Program-made: the position numbers and the translations under genes
Assembly (NCBI GenBank): GCA_030145365.1
Contig: JAQYVS010000176.1
Location: forward strand, 1-6,771
From: Desulfofustis sp.
GTDB taxonomy: Bacteria; Desulfobacterota; Desulfobulbia; Desulfobulbales; Desulfocapsaceae
DNA: 6,771 nt
Reading direction: 5' to 3'
The notes under the pieces: model-generated
The model's database searches: none
The model's input: only the letters and a program-made list of their open reading frames with translations
What the model was told of the DNA's origin: nothing
Shown here: positions 1-5,836 of the stretch, piece by piece
Position numbering within the stretch: the stretch's first letter is position 1
How the letters are laid out: each line of letters opens with the position of its first letter

Positions 1-84
1 GACAATTTCCACAGTATCCATAACTCGCTTGAATATGGAGTAGGTCTCAGGTCTTGCCACCGGCAACGGTAGCACCACCTGAAG
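1..84 (-). other. Possible start of a downstream gene, cut by the window edge
   Basis: After the stop codon of the acetolactate synthase homologue, the same minus-strand frame stays open to the window edge for 28 codons, with many codons ending in G or C. The conceptual peptide contains ARPETYSIFKRVMDTVEIV. An ATG at position 21 would begin a gene with MDTVEIV, preceded by a weak AGCGAG; a GTG nearer the stop is another possible start. Another minus-strand frame is also open here, so openness alone proves little. The stretch also folds on paper: TCAGGT (47-52) pairs with ACCTGA (77-82), enclosing the small stem TTGCC/GGCAA (54-58/62-66). No T-run follows, so this is not a convincing terminator. 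I do not recognise a family from so short a piece. Confidence 0.25.
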
Positions 85-1785
85 CTATTTCATATGGGGT
101 CCTAAAATCATATCTTTATATCCCAACCCTGCAGGAATACGTGGATAGAGAACTTCATCAACGTCAGTAACTACTTCCAGAAAAGAAGGTCCATCGGCAT
201 TGACAAAGTCTTCAAGTCCTTTTTTTAGTTCAGTGCGGTCCATAACCCGTCTATGAAAAGAAAAACCCATTTCTCTTGCAACATTGGCAAAACTGATCGA
301 GGTTATCTTTTTCGTTCCCACATGGGCTCCACCATAGAGTATATCCTGAATATTTCTCACCATACAGTCTCCGTGGTTGTTGAGCAGCAGAACTTTTACC
401 GGCAATTGATATTTTCCGACGGAAAACAATTCCCCGAGATTCATCAGAAGACTGCCATCACCGTCAATGGCGATAATGGTCGCTTCCGGATTGGCATAAT
501 GAGCCCCAATAGCCGTAGGCAGAGCAAACCCCATCGTTCCATAGCCGCCCGACGTGAGAAATGTTTTGGGCTTGAGTGTAACCAGATACTGAGCAGCAAA
601 CATCTGATGATTGCCGACGCCGGTGGTAAGTTTCGTGTCTTCGGTGAGCATCCCGGAAAGCAGTTCCATTACTTCTGCCTGCTGAATAGCCGTTGCATCC
701 CTGTTAAAATCGAGCTGATGCTCTTTTTTCAGGTTAAACGCATAATCCTGCCATTCAGCGATATCAAGTTGGATATCATGTTTTTCAGCATAATTAAGTA
801 TATCATCCAGTGCCGTTTCAGCCTTACCGATGAAGGAAAATTTCGGATTTCTGGAAAATCGAACCTCCTGAACTTTTTCAGGATTGACATCAAAATAGGC
901 AATTTCCGCTTCAAGACCTGATTCTCCAACCTTCTGGGAAACCCGGTCATCCCAGCGTATACCAAAAGCCACAAAGAGATCAGTACTCTGGATTGCAATG
1001 TTTGCCGCGGGAACTCCAAACATTCCAAGCATTCCTAGAGCCCAGTCTGCCTTTTCGTTCAAGATTCCCTTGCCCATCAGGCTCCAGATCGAAGGCACTT
1101 TATAGCGCCTGTTGAAGTTACGTATTCGTTCACTCGCCTCTTCAGAATTGAGGCCGCCGCCAATATAGAGAAGCGGTCTTTTGGCACTCTGAAGCAGATC
1201 GAAGAATTCTTTACACTGGTTCTCTCCAAGATGCCGCTCTTCATCATATTTGTGACGAAATCTCTGGGGATCTATGGCCCGGTAGGTCCCCTCGTTTTTC
1301 TGGATATCAAATGGGAAATCAATGACCACAGGTCCCGGTTTTCCAGATTTTGCCAGAAAATATGCATCTTTGACGATCTCCTCAACATTCTGCATTTCAG
1401 TGACCAGAATCACTTTTTTGGCCGCATCGGCGAAAATAGAATTGACGTTAATAGTCTGGAATTCATCGGTTCCCATTTTTGTCTGGGCCACTTGCCCGGC
1501 GAACACCAACAGCGGAATGGAGTCGGCATAGGCATCGGCAACAGCAGTCAAGGTGTTGGTAATAGCCGGCCCCGAGGTAACAACGGCAACACCAACCATA
1601 TCGCTTGATCGGGAATAACCCCCTGCGGCGAATGCACATGATTGCTCGTTTGCTTCGACAACGATTTCAATGCCAATTTCATCAATGGCATGAAACACCG
1701 GCAGGATGGTTGCTCCAGAGAAACCAAAAACCTTTTTTACCCCAAGATCACTGAAACTTTTTGCCAGAATTTGAGCATTATCCAT
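85..1785 (-). CDS. ilvB: Acetolactate synthase large-subunit family enzyme (ThDP-dependent), divergent
   Basis: This 566-aa protein has the three-domain layout of acetohydroxyacid synthases (AHAS), which condense pyruvate with pyruvate or 2-ketobutyrate in valine, leucine and isoleucine synthesis. The N-terminal Pyr domain (about 1-165) carries the catalytic glutamate E47 (NEQS), SGPAITN and GTDEFQ. The central FAD-type domain (about 190-330) has YIGGG, MGKG, GMLGMFG and GIRWDDR. The C-terminal PP domain (about 370-550) has GNHQM, SGGYGTMGF and the ThDP/Mg motif DGDGS (441-445) to NN (469-470). It differs from classical AHAS at several pocket positions: MVRNIQ replaces MVRQWQ, so the substrate-specificity tryptophan is I479; GMLGMFG replaces GMLGMHG; RWDDR replaces RFDDR. 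Length is normal for the family. GAGAGG lies 6 nt before the ATG. It is last in an operon with ilvN and an aminotransferase, after a 106-nt gap. Family is certain; the exact reaction is not. A pyruvate-specific acetolactate synthase or a YerE-like acetyl-transferring enzyme are alternatives. Confidence 0.88.
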   Translation of the reverse strand: MDNAQILAKSFSDLGVKKVFGFSGATILPVFHAIDEIGIEIVVEANEQSCAFAAGGYSRSSDMVGVAVVTSGPAITNTLTAVADAYADSIPLLVFAGQVAQTKMGTDEFQTINVNSIFADAAKKVILVTEMQNVEEIVKDAYFLAKSGKPGPVVIDFPFDIQKNEGTYRAIDPQRFRHKYDEERHLGENQCKEFFDLLQSAKRPLLYIGGGLNSEEASERIRNFNRRYKVPSIWSLMGKGILNEKADWALGMLGMFGVPAANIAIQSTDLFVAFGIRWDDRVSQKVGESGLEAEIAYFDVNPEKVQEVRFSRNPKFSFIGKAETALDDILNYAEKHDIQLDIAEWQDYAFNLKKEHQLDFNRDATAIQQAEVMELLSGMLTEDTKLTTGVGNHQMFAAQYLVTLKPKTFLTSGGYGTMGFALPTAIGAHYANPEATIIAIDGDGSLLMNLGELFSVGKYQLPVKVLLLNNHGDCMVRNIQDILYGGAHVGTKKITSISFANVAREMGFSFHRRVMDRTELKKGLEDFVNADGPSFLEVVTDVDEVLYPRIPAGLGYKDMILGPHMK

Positions 1786-1891
1786 TAAGAACCTCTCTGA
1801 TGATCAGATTTTTTCAATTGATATGCGGATTACAAGTCAAAGATGTGATCCATAATACAAATGACAATCGATGACCGGTAATGAGCTGAAA
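1786..1891 (-). other. 106-bp spacer between aminotransferase and large-subunit gene
   Basis: This gap is longer than expected inside a tightly packed operon. It holds the ribosome binding site of the downstream gene (GAGAGG, 1792-1797, 6 nt before the ATG). A TTGACT hexamer is present on the minus strand, but no good -10 sequence follows at proper spacing. I see no hairpin with a T-run, so read-through from the aminotransferase is likely. Confidence 0.35.
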
Positions 1892-3055
1892 TTACTTTTT
1901 AATAAATTGTTTGATACGGCGAACCCCTTCAGCCATATTGTCGATGCTGTTGGTATATGCAAAACGGACATGGTGTTCCGGACGGTTATTGCCGAAATCT
2001 TTACCGGGAGTAATTGCAACTCCTTGGTCTTCCAGCAGATCATAGGCAAAACTAAAACTGTCATTGGTCAGTTTTGAACTGTCGGCATAGAGATAGAACG
2101 CTCCCTCGGGAACAACAGATATCCCGAAACCAATCTCCTTCAGTGCCGGTAGCAGAAAATCCCTGCGCTGTCTGAAGGCCTGGCGCCGTTCTTCCAAGGT
2201 ATCCAGACAGTCGGGATCAAATGCTTGCAATGCTGCATATTGAGATATTGATGTGCATGACAGAAAAATATTCTGGGCCAAATTGTCCAGGCTGTCAACA
2301 TAAGCCTGGGGCGCCACGATCCAGCCCAAACGCCACCCCGTCATCCCAAAATATTTTGAAAAACTGTTTATGATGAAAAGATCGTCTGCAAATTCCAGTG
2401 CTGTAAAGCTTGTATCGTCATAGACAAGCCCCTGGTAAATCTCATCCACGATCAGACTCCCACCACGAGATTTTACCGTCTCATAAATGCCTTTCATCTC
2501 TGCTCGGCCGAGCAGCGTACCAGTCGGGTTTGAAGGAGAAGCGACCATCACGGCCCGGGTCGAATCGTTCCAGTTATCTTCAACCATTGCTGCACTGAGC
2601 TGATAATTTGTATCGGGGCCAACCGGGAGCGCTACAGGTACGCCTGAGAAAAACTCAACAAAATTCTTATTGCAGGGATAACCGGGGTCTGTCATCAAGA
2701 CCTCGTGCCCCGGATTTATCAAAACCCCCAGGACGAGTTGCAGCGCACCGGATGAACCTGGCGTTACAATGATCCTGCCAGGATCCACGGTAATACCGTA
2801 CCTGTTCAGATAATGATTGCTTATTGCTATACGCAACTCAGGGATACCGGTGGCAGCAGTATAGCCGGTATGACCGTTATCAAGCGCCTGTTTCCCGGCT
2901 TCAACCACCTGCTGGGGTGTGATGAAATCAGGTTCTCCTACCTCCATATGGATAATGGAACGGCCACGAGCCTCAAGTTCTTTTGCTTTAGCCAGTAAAT
3001 CCATAACATAGAACGGAGCAATCCGCTCCATTCTGGCAGCTTTTTGGTTACTCAT
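1892..3055 (-). CDS. PLP-dependent class I/II aminotransferase (aspartate aminotransferase-like fold)
   Basis: A complete 387-aa fold-type I aminotransferase, normal length for the family. Such cytoplasmic enzymes move an amino group between an amino acid and a 2-oxo acid using pyridoxal phosphate. Visible landmarks in order: MEVGEPDF (37-44); the phosphate-binding region PGSSGAL (99-105); SPSNPTGT (173-180) with N176; VDEIYQGL (203-210) with D204, which pairs with the pyridine nitrogen, and Y207; the PLP lysine K234 in NSFSKYFGMTGWRLGW (230-245); and the carboxylate-binding arginine R364 in HVRFAY. It resembles the widespread proteobacterial branch with 'IHMEIGEPDF' and 'SKYFGMTGWRLGW', commonly labelled aspartate aminotransferase without firm substrate proof. 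The start has only GAG directly against the ATG as a Shine-Dalgarno, so translation may depend on coupling to ilvN, 35 nt upstream. The context suggests a branched-chain or pyruvate-derived oxo acid, but the sequence does not settle the substrate. Confidence 0.93.
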   Translation of the reverse strand: MSNQKAARMERIAPFYVMDLLAKAKELEARGRSIIHMEVGEPDFITPQQVVEAGKQALDNGHTGYTAATGIPELRIAISNHYLNRYGITVDPGRIIVTPGSSGALQLVLGVLINPGHEVLMTDPGYPCNKNFVEFFSGVPVALPVGPDTNYQLSAAMVEDNWNDSTRAVMVASPSNPTGTLLGRAEMKGIYETVKSRGGSLIVDEIYQGLVYDDTSFTALEFADDLFIINSFSKYFGMTGWRLGWIVAPQAYVDSLDNLAQNIFLSCTSISQYAALQAFDPDCLDTLEERRQAFRQRRDFLLPALKEIGFGISVVPEGAFYLYADSSKLTNDSFSFAYDLLEDQGVAITPGKDFGNNRPEHHVRFAYTNSIDNMAEGVRRIKQFIKK

Positions 3056-3090
3056 CTCAATTATTGAAAATTCTCAGAATTTAATACTGC

Positions 3091-3600
3091 TTAAGCGGAA
3101 CGATGTGACTCGTCAAGTTCGCGATACAAGGCCAACACACCTGAACGCGTCAGTTTTTTAATCCCCAGTGGATGCAGCAGATCGACAATAGCATTTATTT
3201 TATCTTCAGTACCGGTTACTTCGATGATATAAGAATCTTTGCCGGCATTGACGACTTTCCCATTAAATATTTCTACAACTTGAAGCAACTCGGCCCTATT
3301 TTGTGGTGTAATCTCCACGCTGATCAAGGCCATCTCCCGCTTTACAGCCATTTCCTCATTGGTCATGTCCCTGAGTTTGATGACATCGATCAGTCGGTTG
3401 AGCTGTTTCTGGATTTCTACGTATTGATCCGGCGTGGCTTTTGTCTTTATCGTAATTCGCGAGATATCAGGATCATGGGTCGGGGCACCACAAATGCTTT
3501 CCATATTATATCCTCTGCCGGAAAACAAGCCGGTAACCCGTGAAGTAACCGCAGGTTTATTGGCAACAAGCATCGTCACTACATAGAATTGTTCTTCCAT
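3091..3600 (-). CDS. ilvN: Acetolactate synthase small (regulatory) subunit
   Basis: This 169-aa protein matches the usual length and layout of IlvN/IlvH. It has an N-terminal ACT domain (about 5-78) with NKPAVTSRVTGLFSGRGYN and APTHDPDISRITI, then a C-terminal small-subunit domain (about 85-160) beginning KREMALISVE and ending TRSGVLALYR. The family binds the catalytic AHAS subunit, raises its activity and confers valine feedback inhibition. The glycine of the common 'N-x-P/S-G' turn (G14 in E. coli IlvH) is alanine here (A17), while the RGYN asparagine (N32) is kept. AAAGGAG lies 6 nt before the ATG, so the start is firm. It is the first gene of the apparent operon; a catalytic partner normally sits directly next to it, but here an aminotransferase intervenes before the large-subunit homologue. 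Confidence 0.95.
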   Translation of the reverse strand: MEEQFYVVTMLVANKPAVTSRVTGLFSGRGYNMESICGAPTHDPDISRITIKTKATPDQYVEIQKQLNRLIDVIKLRDMTNEEMAVKREMALISVEITPQNRAELLQVVEIFNGKVVNAGKDSYIIEVTGTEDKINAIVDLLHPLGIKKLTRSGVLALYRELDESHRSA

Positions 3601-3611
3601 TTATCTCTCCT

Positions 3612-3629
3612 TTTACAGGTAATTGTAAA
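3612..3629 (-). promoter_or_regulatory. Small hairpin abutting the ilvN ribosome binding site
   Basis: TTTACA (3612-3617) and TGTAAA (3624-3629) form a 6-bp inverted repeat with a 6-nt loop. On the minus-strand transcript the second arm runs into AAAGGAG (complement of 3607-3613), sharing two bases with it. The stem is AT-rich and weak, so it could be a modest translation-control hairpin, a protein site, or chance. Confidence 0.3.
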
Positions 3630-3672
3630 GTCCGGATAATTGTCGTTACCAGTGTCGTCTTTTATTACCACC

Positions 3673-3687
3673 CTGCTGTATCAGCAG
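3673..3687 (-). other. Leader hairpin CTGCTG/CAGCAG upstream of ilvN
   Basis: A perfect 6-bp inverted repeat with a 3-nt loop lies about 75 bp before the ilvN start. On the minus strand it is followed by GGTGGTAATAAAA, not a T-run, so it is not an intrinsic terminator by itself. It would fall within the ilvN leader if transcription starts near 3705. Confidence 0.3.
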
Positions 3688-3712
3688 AAGTATGTTAGAC
3701 AATTTTTCCTGC

Positions 3713-3742
3713 AATCTACCCGTAAATGACGGATTATGACAA
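3713..3742 (-). promoter_or_regulatory. Candidate promoter for the ilvN operon
   Basis: On the minus strand TTGTCA (3737-3742, five of six matches to the -35 consensus) is followed after 18 bp by TAGATT (3713-3718, four of six to the -10). Transcription would begin near 3705, giving a leader of about 105 nt. Several similar-scoring combinations exist in this AT-rich spacer, so the call is weak. Confidence 0.28.
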
Positions 3743-3779
3743 CAGAATTTCACGAGCAAAAATCAAATCAGGTTAAGAC

Positions 3780-3798
3780 GGCAGGAACAAAACCTGCC
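3780..3798 (-). other. Hairpin GGCAGG/CCTGCC in the regulator-ilvN spacer
   Basis: GGCAGG (3780-3785) pairs with CCTGCC (3793-3798) across a 7-nt loop. On the minus strand it is followed by GTCTTAACCTGATTTGATTTTT-like sequence: T-rich, but not an immediate T-run. It may help end transcription of the MerR gene ending at 3858, together with the palindrome at 3841-3856. Confidence 0.3.
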
Positions 3799-3810
3799 TG
3801 TGGAAAATGG

Positions 3811-3841
3811 GGAGAAAGAGAAATGGTGGAGAAAGAGAAAT
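3811..3841. repeat. 14-bp tandem direct repeat
   Basis: The sequence GGAGAAAGAGAAAT occurs at 3811-3824 and again, identically, at 3828-3841, with GGT between, giving a 17-bp period. It is purine-rich on the plus strand and pyrimidine-rich on the minus strand. It lies just downstream of the MerR gene stop. It could be a local slippage duplication or paired protein sites. Confidence 0.75.
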
Positions 3842-3856
3842 ATAGCTGCAGCTATA
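3841..3856 (-). terminator. Palindrome with trailing T/C-rich tract after the MerR gene; weak terminator candidate
   Basis: TATAGCTGCAGCTATA is a perfect 16-bp palindrome one base past the stop codon of the MerR/HspR-like gene. Read on the minus strand, it is followed by TTTCTCTTTCTCC. A 6-bp stem with a TGCA loop plus this tract could act as a weak terminator, but the stem is short and the T-run is broken by C. A dimeric protein binding site is the alternative. Confidence 0.4.
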
Positions 3857-3857
3857 A

Positions 3858-4307
3858 CTAACGCGACGAAGTTTTTTTGCCCGTTTTGGCATTCTGTTTT
3901 TTCCGCAGTGCAGCATCTTTTTGTTTTGCCCGCCTTTCCGCTTCGGGATCACCGGCTAAGCGTAAAGATTTAGGAACTGATATATCGACACGGGCAGTGC
4001 ATGGTTCACATACTTCTTTTGGACAATCGGTAATCTCCCAACAGGGGGCGTATCGCAAGAGTTTTTTGATTCCGGGAATAGAAATACCCTCTTCATGGAT
4101 CATCGTTCGAATACAGCCGATCCAGGTGATATCATTGGGAGAGAAAATTCTTCTGTTGCCATTACGTGCAGGTTTAATCAACCCCTCATCTTCGTAGATC
4201 CTCAAGGTACGGGGATGCACCCCTACAATCTGAGCGGCAACGCCGATGGAATACACCGGAGTTTCAGATGTGATCGGCTGTATTTCCACGTTCTTTTTAG
4301 ATCTCAT
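3858..4307 (-). CDS. MerR-family (HspR-like) regulator with C-terminal cysteine cluster
   Basis: A 149-aa DNA-binding protein. The MerR helix-turn-helix is at about 19-39 (YSIGVAAQIVGVHPRTLRIY), the wing follows at 41-60 (EGLIKPARNGNRRIFSPNDI), and the helix leading into the dimerisation region contains MIHEEGISIPGIKKLL. The 'V-A-A-x-x-V-G-x-H-P-R-T-L-R-x-Y' pattern is close to HspR-type repressors. Beyond this is CWEITDCPKEVCEPC, giving C89, C95, C100 and C103, with C65 earlier; such spacing could hold an Fe-S cluster or metal, or act as a thiol switch. The tail (about 124-149) is Lys/Arg-rich. It is a paralogue of the protein at 6331-6708, with the two flanking the nrfD unit. The ATG has only a weak GGTGGG 3 nt upstream; a GTG six codons later is a less likely start. 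The effector and targets are unknown. Confidence 0.92.
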   Translation of the reverse strand: MRSKKNVEIQPITSETPVYSIGVAAQIVGVHPRTLRIYEDEGLIKPARNGNRRIFSPNDITWIGCIRTMIHEEGISIPGIKKLLRYAPCWEITDCPKEVCEPCTARVDISVPKSLRLAGDPEAERRAKQKDAALRKKQNAKTGKKTSSR

Positions 4308-4361
4308 AATCCCACCATGTCATAATCTTTATGTGGTGAATTTGACAATGAGTGAAGGATT

Positions 4362-4402
4362 TCCCCCGTCTCCTCGGTTTTTGTGCGCGAGAAGACGGGG
4401 GA
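4362..4402 (-). terminator. Strong G+C-rich hairpin between nrfD-like gene and MerR gene
   Basis: TCCCCCGTCT (4362-4371) pairs with AGACGGGGGA (4393-4402), and the stem continues after one mismatch with CTCG/CGAG (4373-4376/4388-4391). It begins 17 bp past the nrfD-like stop. On the minus strand it is followed by AAATCC and not by Ts, so it is not a textbook intrinsic terminator. It may be a 3'-end stabiliser or a partial terminator that lowers read-through into the regulator gene. Confidence 0.5.
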
Positions 4403-4418
4403 TGTAATCACACCCTTG

Positions 4419-5612
4419 TTAATGATCTTCGCTCAGATGACCTCTGAATAAACGCTCTCCGGCTAGAAATAAAAAGCCGCAGAAGGCAAAGCCGGCCAGC
4501 GTTACCATCCACTCGTGAAGTGTCGGTGAATAAGTGAACAACTTGGGATAATCAACCAGTCCCAGGCCGTGATAATGCGGCACCAGCTGCCCGACGATTA
4601 CCAGGTCATAGCGCATGAAGAATATACCGATCATCCCCGCAATCGAAGCCAGAAAGATTACCCGCATATTGTTGCCCCGCACTGCCATAATCAGAATAAA
4701 TGGAATGACCATGCCAAGGGCCACCTCACCAATCCAGAAGTTAATAGCGTAGGGACCTGAGATCAGCGCCTGCATGGCTTCATATTTACCAGGAGGATTG
4801 CCCGTCACACCGGCAATCATCTTCCAGCTTGTGAAAAACAGGATAACCGCCATCATCAGAGCACCGAGTTTGGCGACACTGCCCAGCGACTTCTTCATGT
4901 CTTCGCTCATTTCCCAATTATTGGCTCGATAAGCAAGACAGGTAAAAAAGATTATAGCCACACAACCGGACATCGCCGCAGACGTGATAAAATAAATGGG
5001 CATATACGGTCCGTGCCAGAATTCACGAGCATTGAGAAGTCCGAAAACAGCGCCAAGATTGGAGTGGGCGACAACACCAGTCAACAGGCCTGCCAATCCA
5101 AACATCGTAGCCGTTTTGTGCAACTCCTTCTGCAGCATCACAAATTCAATCATCATGAAGAACAGATAGGCTCCGTAGAGCGTTCCCATCCACCATATAT
5201 TAGAGGTGGGATTGGCACCAATCACGTTGCCCACCGGCATACGCCAGGAGTTTTCTATTTCAAAAGCTATGACCAGGAAACCAGCAACAATCGTGGCAAT
5301 AGAAAGAAACACCGCCCGTTTGGCAATAGGATTAAAATCTTTGAAGCCGAAAACATGGCCGACCGAAGAGACAATGCACAACCCGGTAGACGTCACCACG
5401 AAAAAGACATAGGCAGCGATCAATACCCCCCAGGGAACCGCGCGAGATACCCCGAATGTATGTTCATGCCCGGCGGCAATTGAGTGAACGCCAAAAGCGA
5501 CACCAACCACCGTCAACAGCCCGCACATCATAACTGCTGCCATGTATTTCCACGATGCAGTTGACTCAAGACCTCCTTCCTGAGGCAATACTCCCGCGAA
5601 AAAATTATTCAT
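4419..5612 (-). CDS. nrfD: NrfD/HmcC/DsrP-type quinol-interacting membrane protein
   Basis: An integral membrane protein of 397 aa with ten predicted spans (about 22-47, 60-86, 99-120, 139-162, 171-193, 204-228, 247-270, 290-312, 318-341, 366-388, counting from a GTG at 5615). Family marks include AHSNLGAVFGLL (183-194), matching the 'HQSSLGSLF' region of HybB/HmcC/DsrP-type proteins; WHGPYMPIYFITSA; and RYDLVIVGQLVPHYHG (335-350), followed by YSPTLHEW. Such subunits exchange electrons between menaquinone and an Fe-S or cytochrome partner in respiratory complexes and bind no cofactor themselves as far as is known. Here no ferredoxin-like, cytochrome or molybdoenzyme gene is adjacent; only a 40-aa membrane peptide gene lies upstream. 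The open frame reaches a GTG at 5615, but AGGAG (5619-5623) is 6 nt from the ATG at 5612, which I prefer. The partner and direction of electron flow are unknown. Confidence 0.93.
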   Translation of the reverse strand: MNNFFAGVLPQEGGLESTASWKYMAAVMMCGLLTVVGVAFGVHSIAAGHEHTFGVSRAVPWGVLIAAYVFFVVTSTGLCIVSSVGHVFGFKDFNPIAKRAVFLSIATIVAGFLVIAFEIENSWRMPVGNVIGANPTSNIWWMGTLYGAYLFFMMIEFVMLQKELHKTATMFGLAGLLTGVVAHSNLGAVFGLLNAREFWHGPYMPIYFITSAAMSGCVAIIFFTCLAYRANNWEMSEDMKKSLGSVAKLGALMMAVILFFTSWKMIAGVTGNPPGKYEAMQALISGPYAINFWIGEVALGMVIPFILIMAVRGNNMRVIFLASIAGMIGIFFMRYDLVIVGQLVPHYHGLGLVDYPKLFTYSPTLHEWMVTLAGFAFCGFLFLAGERLFRGHLSEDH

Positions 5613-5656
5613 CACTCACTCCTCTCTTTCCATTTGTTAATTATTAATATATGGCC

Positions 5657-5779
5657 CTAAAAGGTCCTGTTATCAGCCTTTTTACCGGTTGTTCTAAACT
5701 TCGGTTTGATTTTCAAATCATACAAAGTGTGAAGCGCTGCACAACCAATCCAAAAACCTAAAAATAATATTCCGTCCAT
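5657..5779 (-). CDS. 40-aa single-span membrane micro-protein upstream of nrfD
   Basis: This short frame encodes 40 residues starting MDGILFLGFWIGCAALHTLY and ending in a basic tail (KIKPKFRTTGKK). Residues 3-20 form one hydrophobic span holding a tryptophan, a cysteine and a histidine; the positive charges after it predict N-terminus outside and C-terminus in the cytoplasm. AAGGAG (5786-5791) sits exactly 6 nt before the ATG, as good as any start in the window. The stop is 44 bp from the nrfD-like ATG, so the two genes are probably co-transcribed. Tiny single-span subunits are known in other respiratory complexes (CydX, CcoQ, NapE), which makes an accessory subunit of the NrfD protein a reasonable inference. 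I do not recognise a named family. Confidence 0.7.
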   Translation of the reverse strand: MDGILFLGFWIGCAALHTLYDLKIKPKFRTTGKKADNRTF

Positions 5780-5836
5780 TTTTCACTCCTTAGCCCGTAA
5801 AACCCAGCTAACTTTACTGAAGAGTTTAGCTCCCTG

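Noticed and set aside
253..921. 222-codon plus-strand open frame opposite the acetolactate synthase gene
   Set aside because: It lies antisense inside a strongly conserved enzyme gene; the conceptual product looks like no known protein and is explained by reverse-strand codon structure.
1786..1891. Internal promoter in the aminotransferase-large subunit gap
   Set aside because: A TTGACT hexamer is present, but the sequence 17 bp on (TTGAAA) is a poor -10, and the gap alone is not enough evidence.
3601..3857. Peptide-leader attenuator, T-box or other riboswitch controlling the ilv operon
   Set aside because: No short frame rich in Ile, Val or Leu codons, no T-box-like conserved sequence and no terminator with a T-run near ilvN were found; only short hairpins are visible.
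4319..4348. Possible promoter for the MerR/HspR-like gene (TTGTCA, then TTATGA or TATGAC)
   Set aside because: The -10 match is poor and the predicted start would fall in or after the ribosome binding site, leaving almost no leader.
5013..5483. 156-codon plus-strand open frame opposite nrfD
   Set aside because: It is antisense to a well-supported membrane protein gene; the product is rich in His, Arg and Asn with no domain, as expected for the complement of hydrophobic codons.
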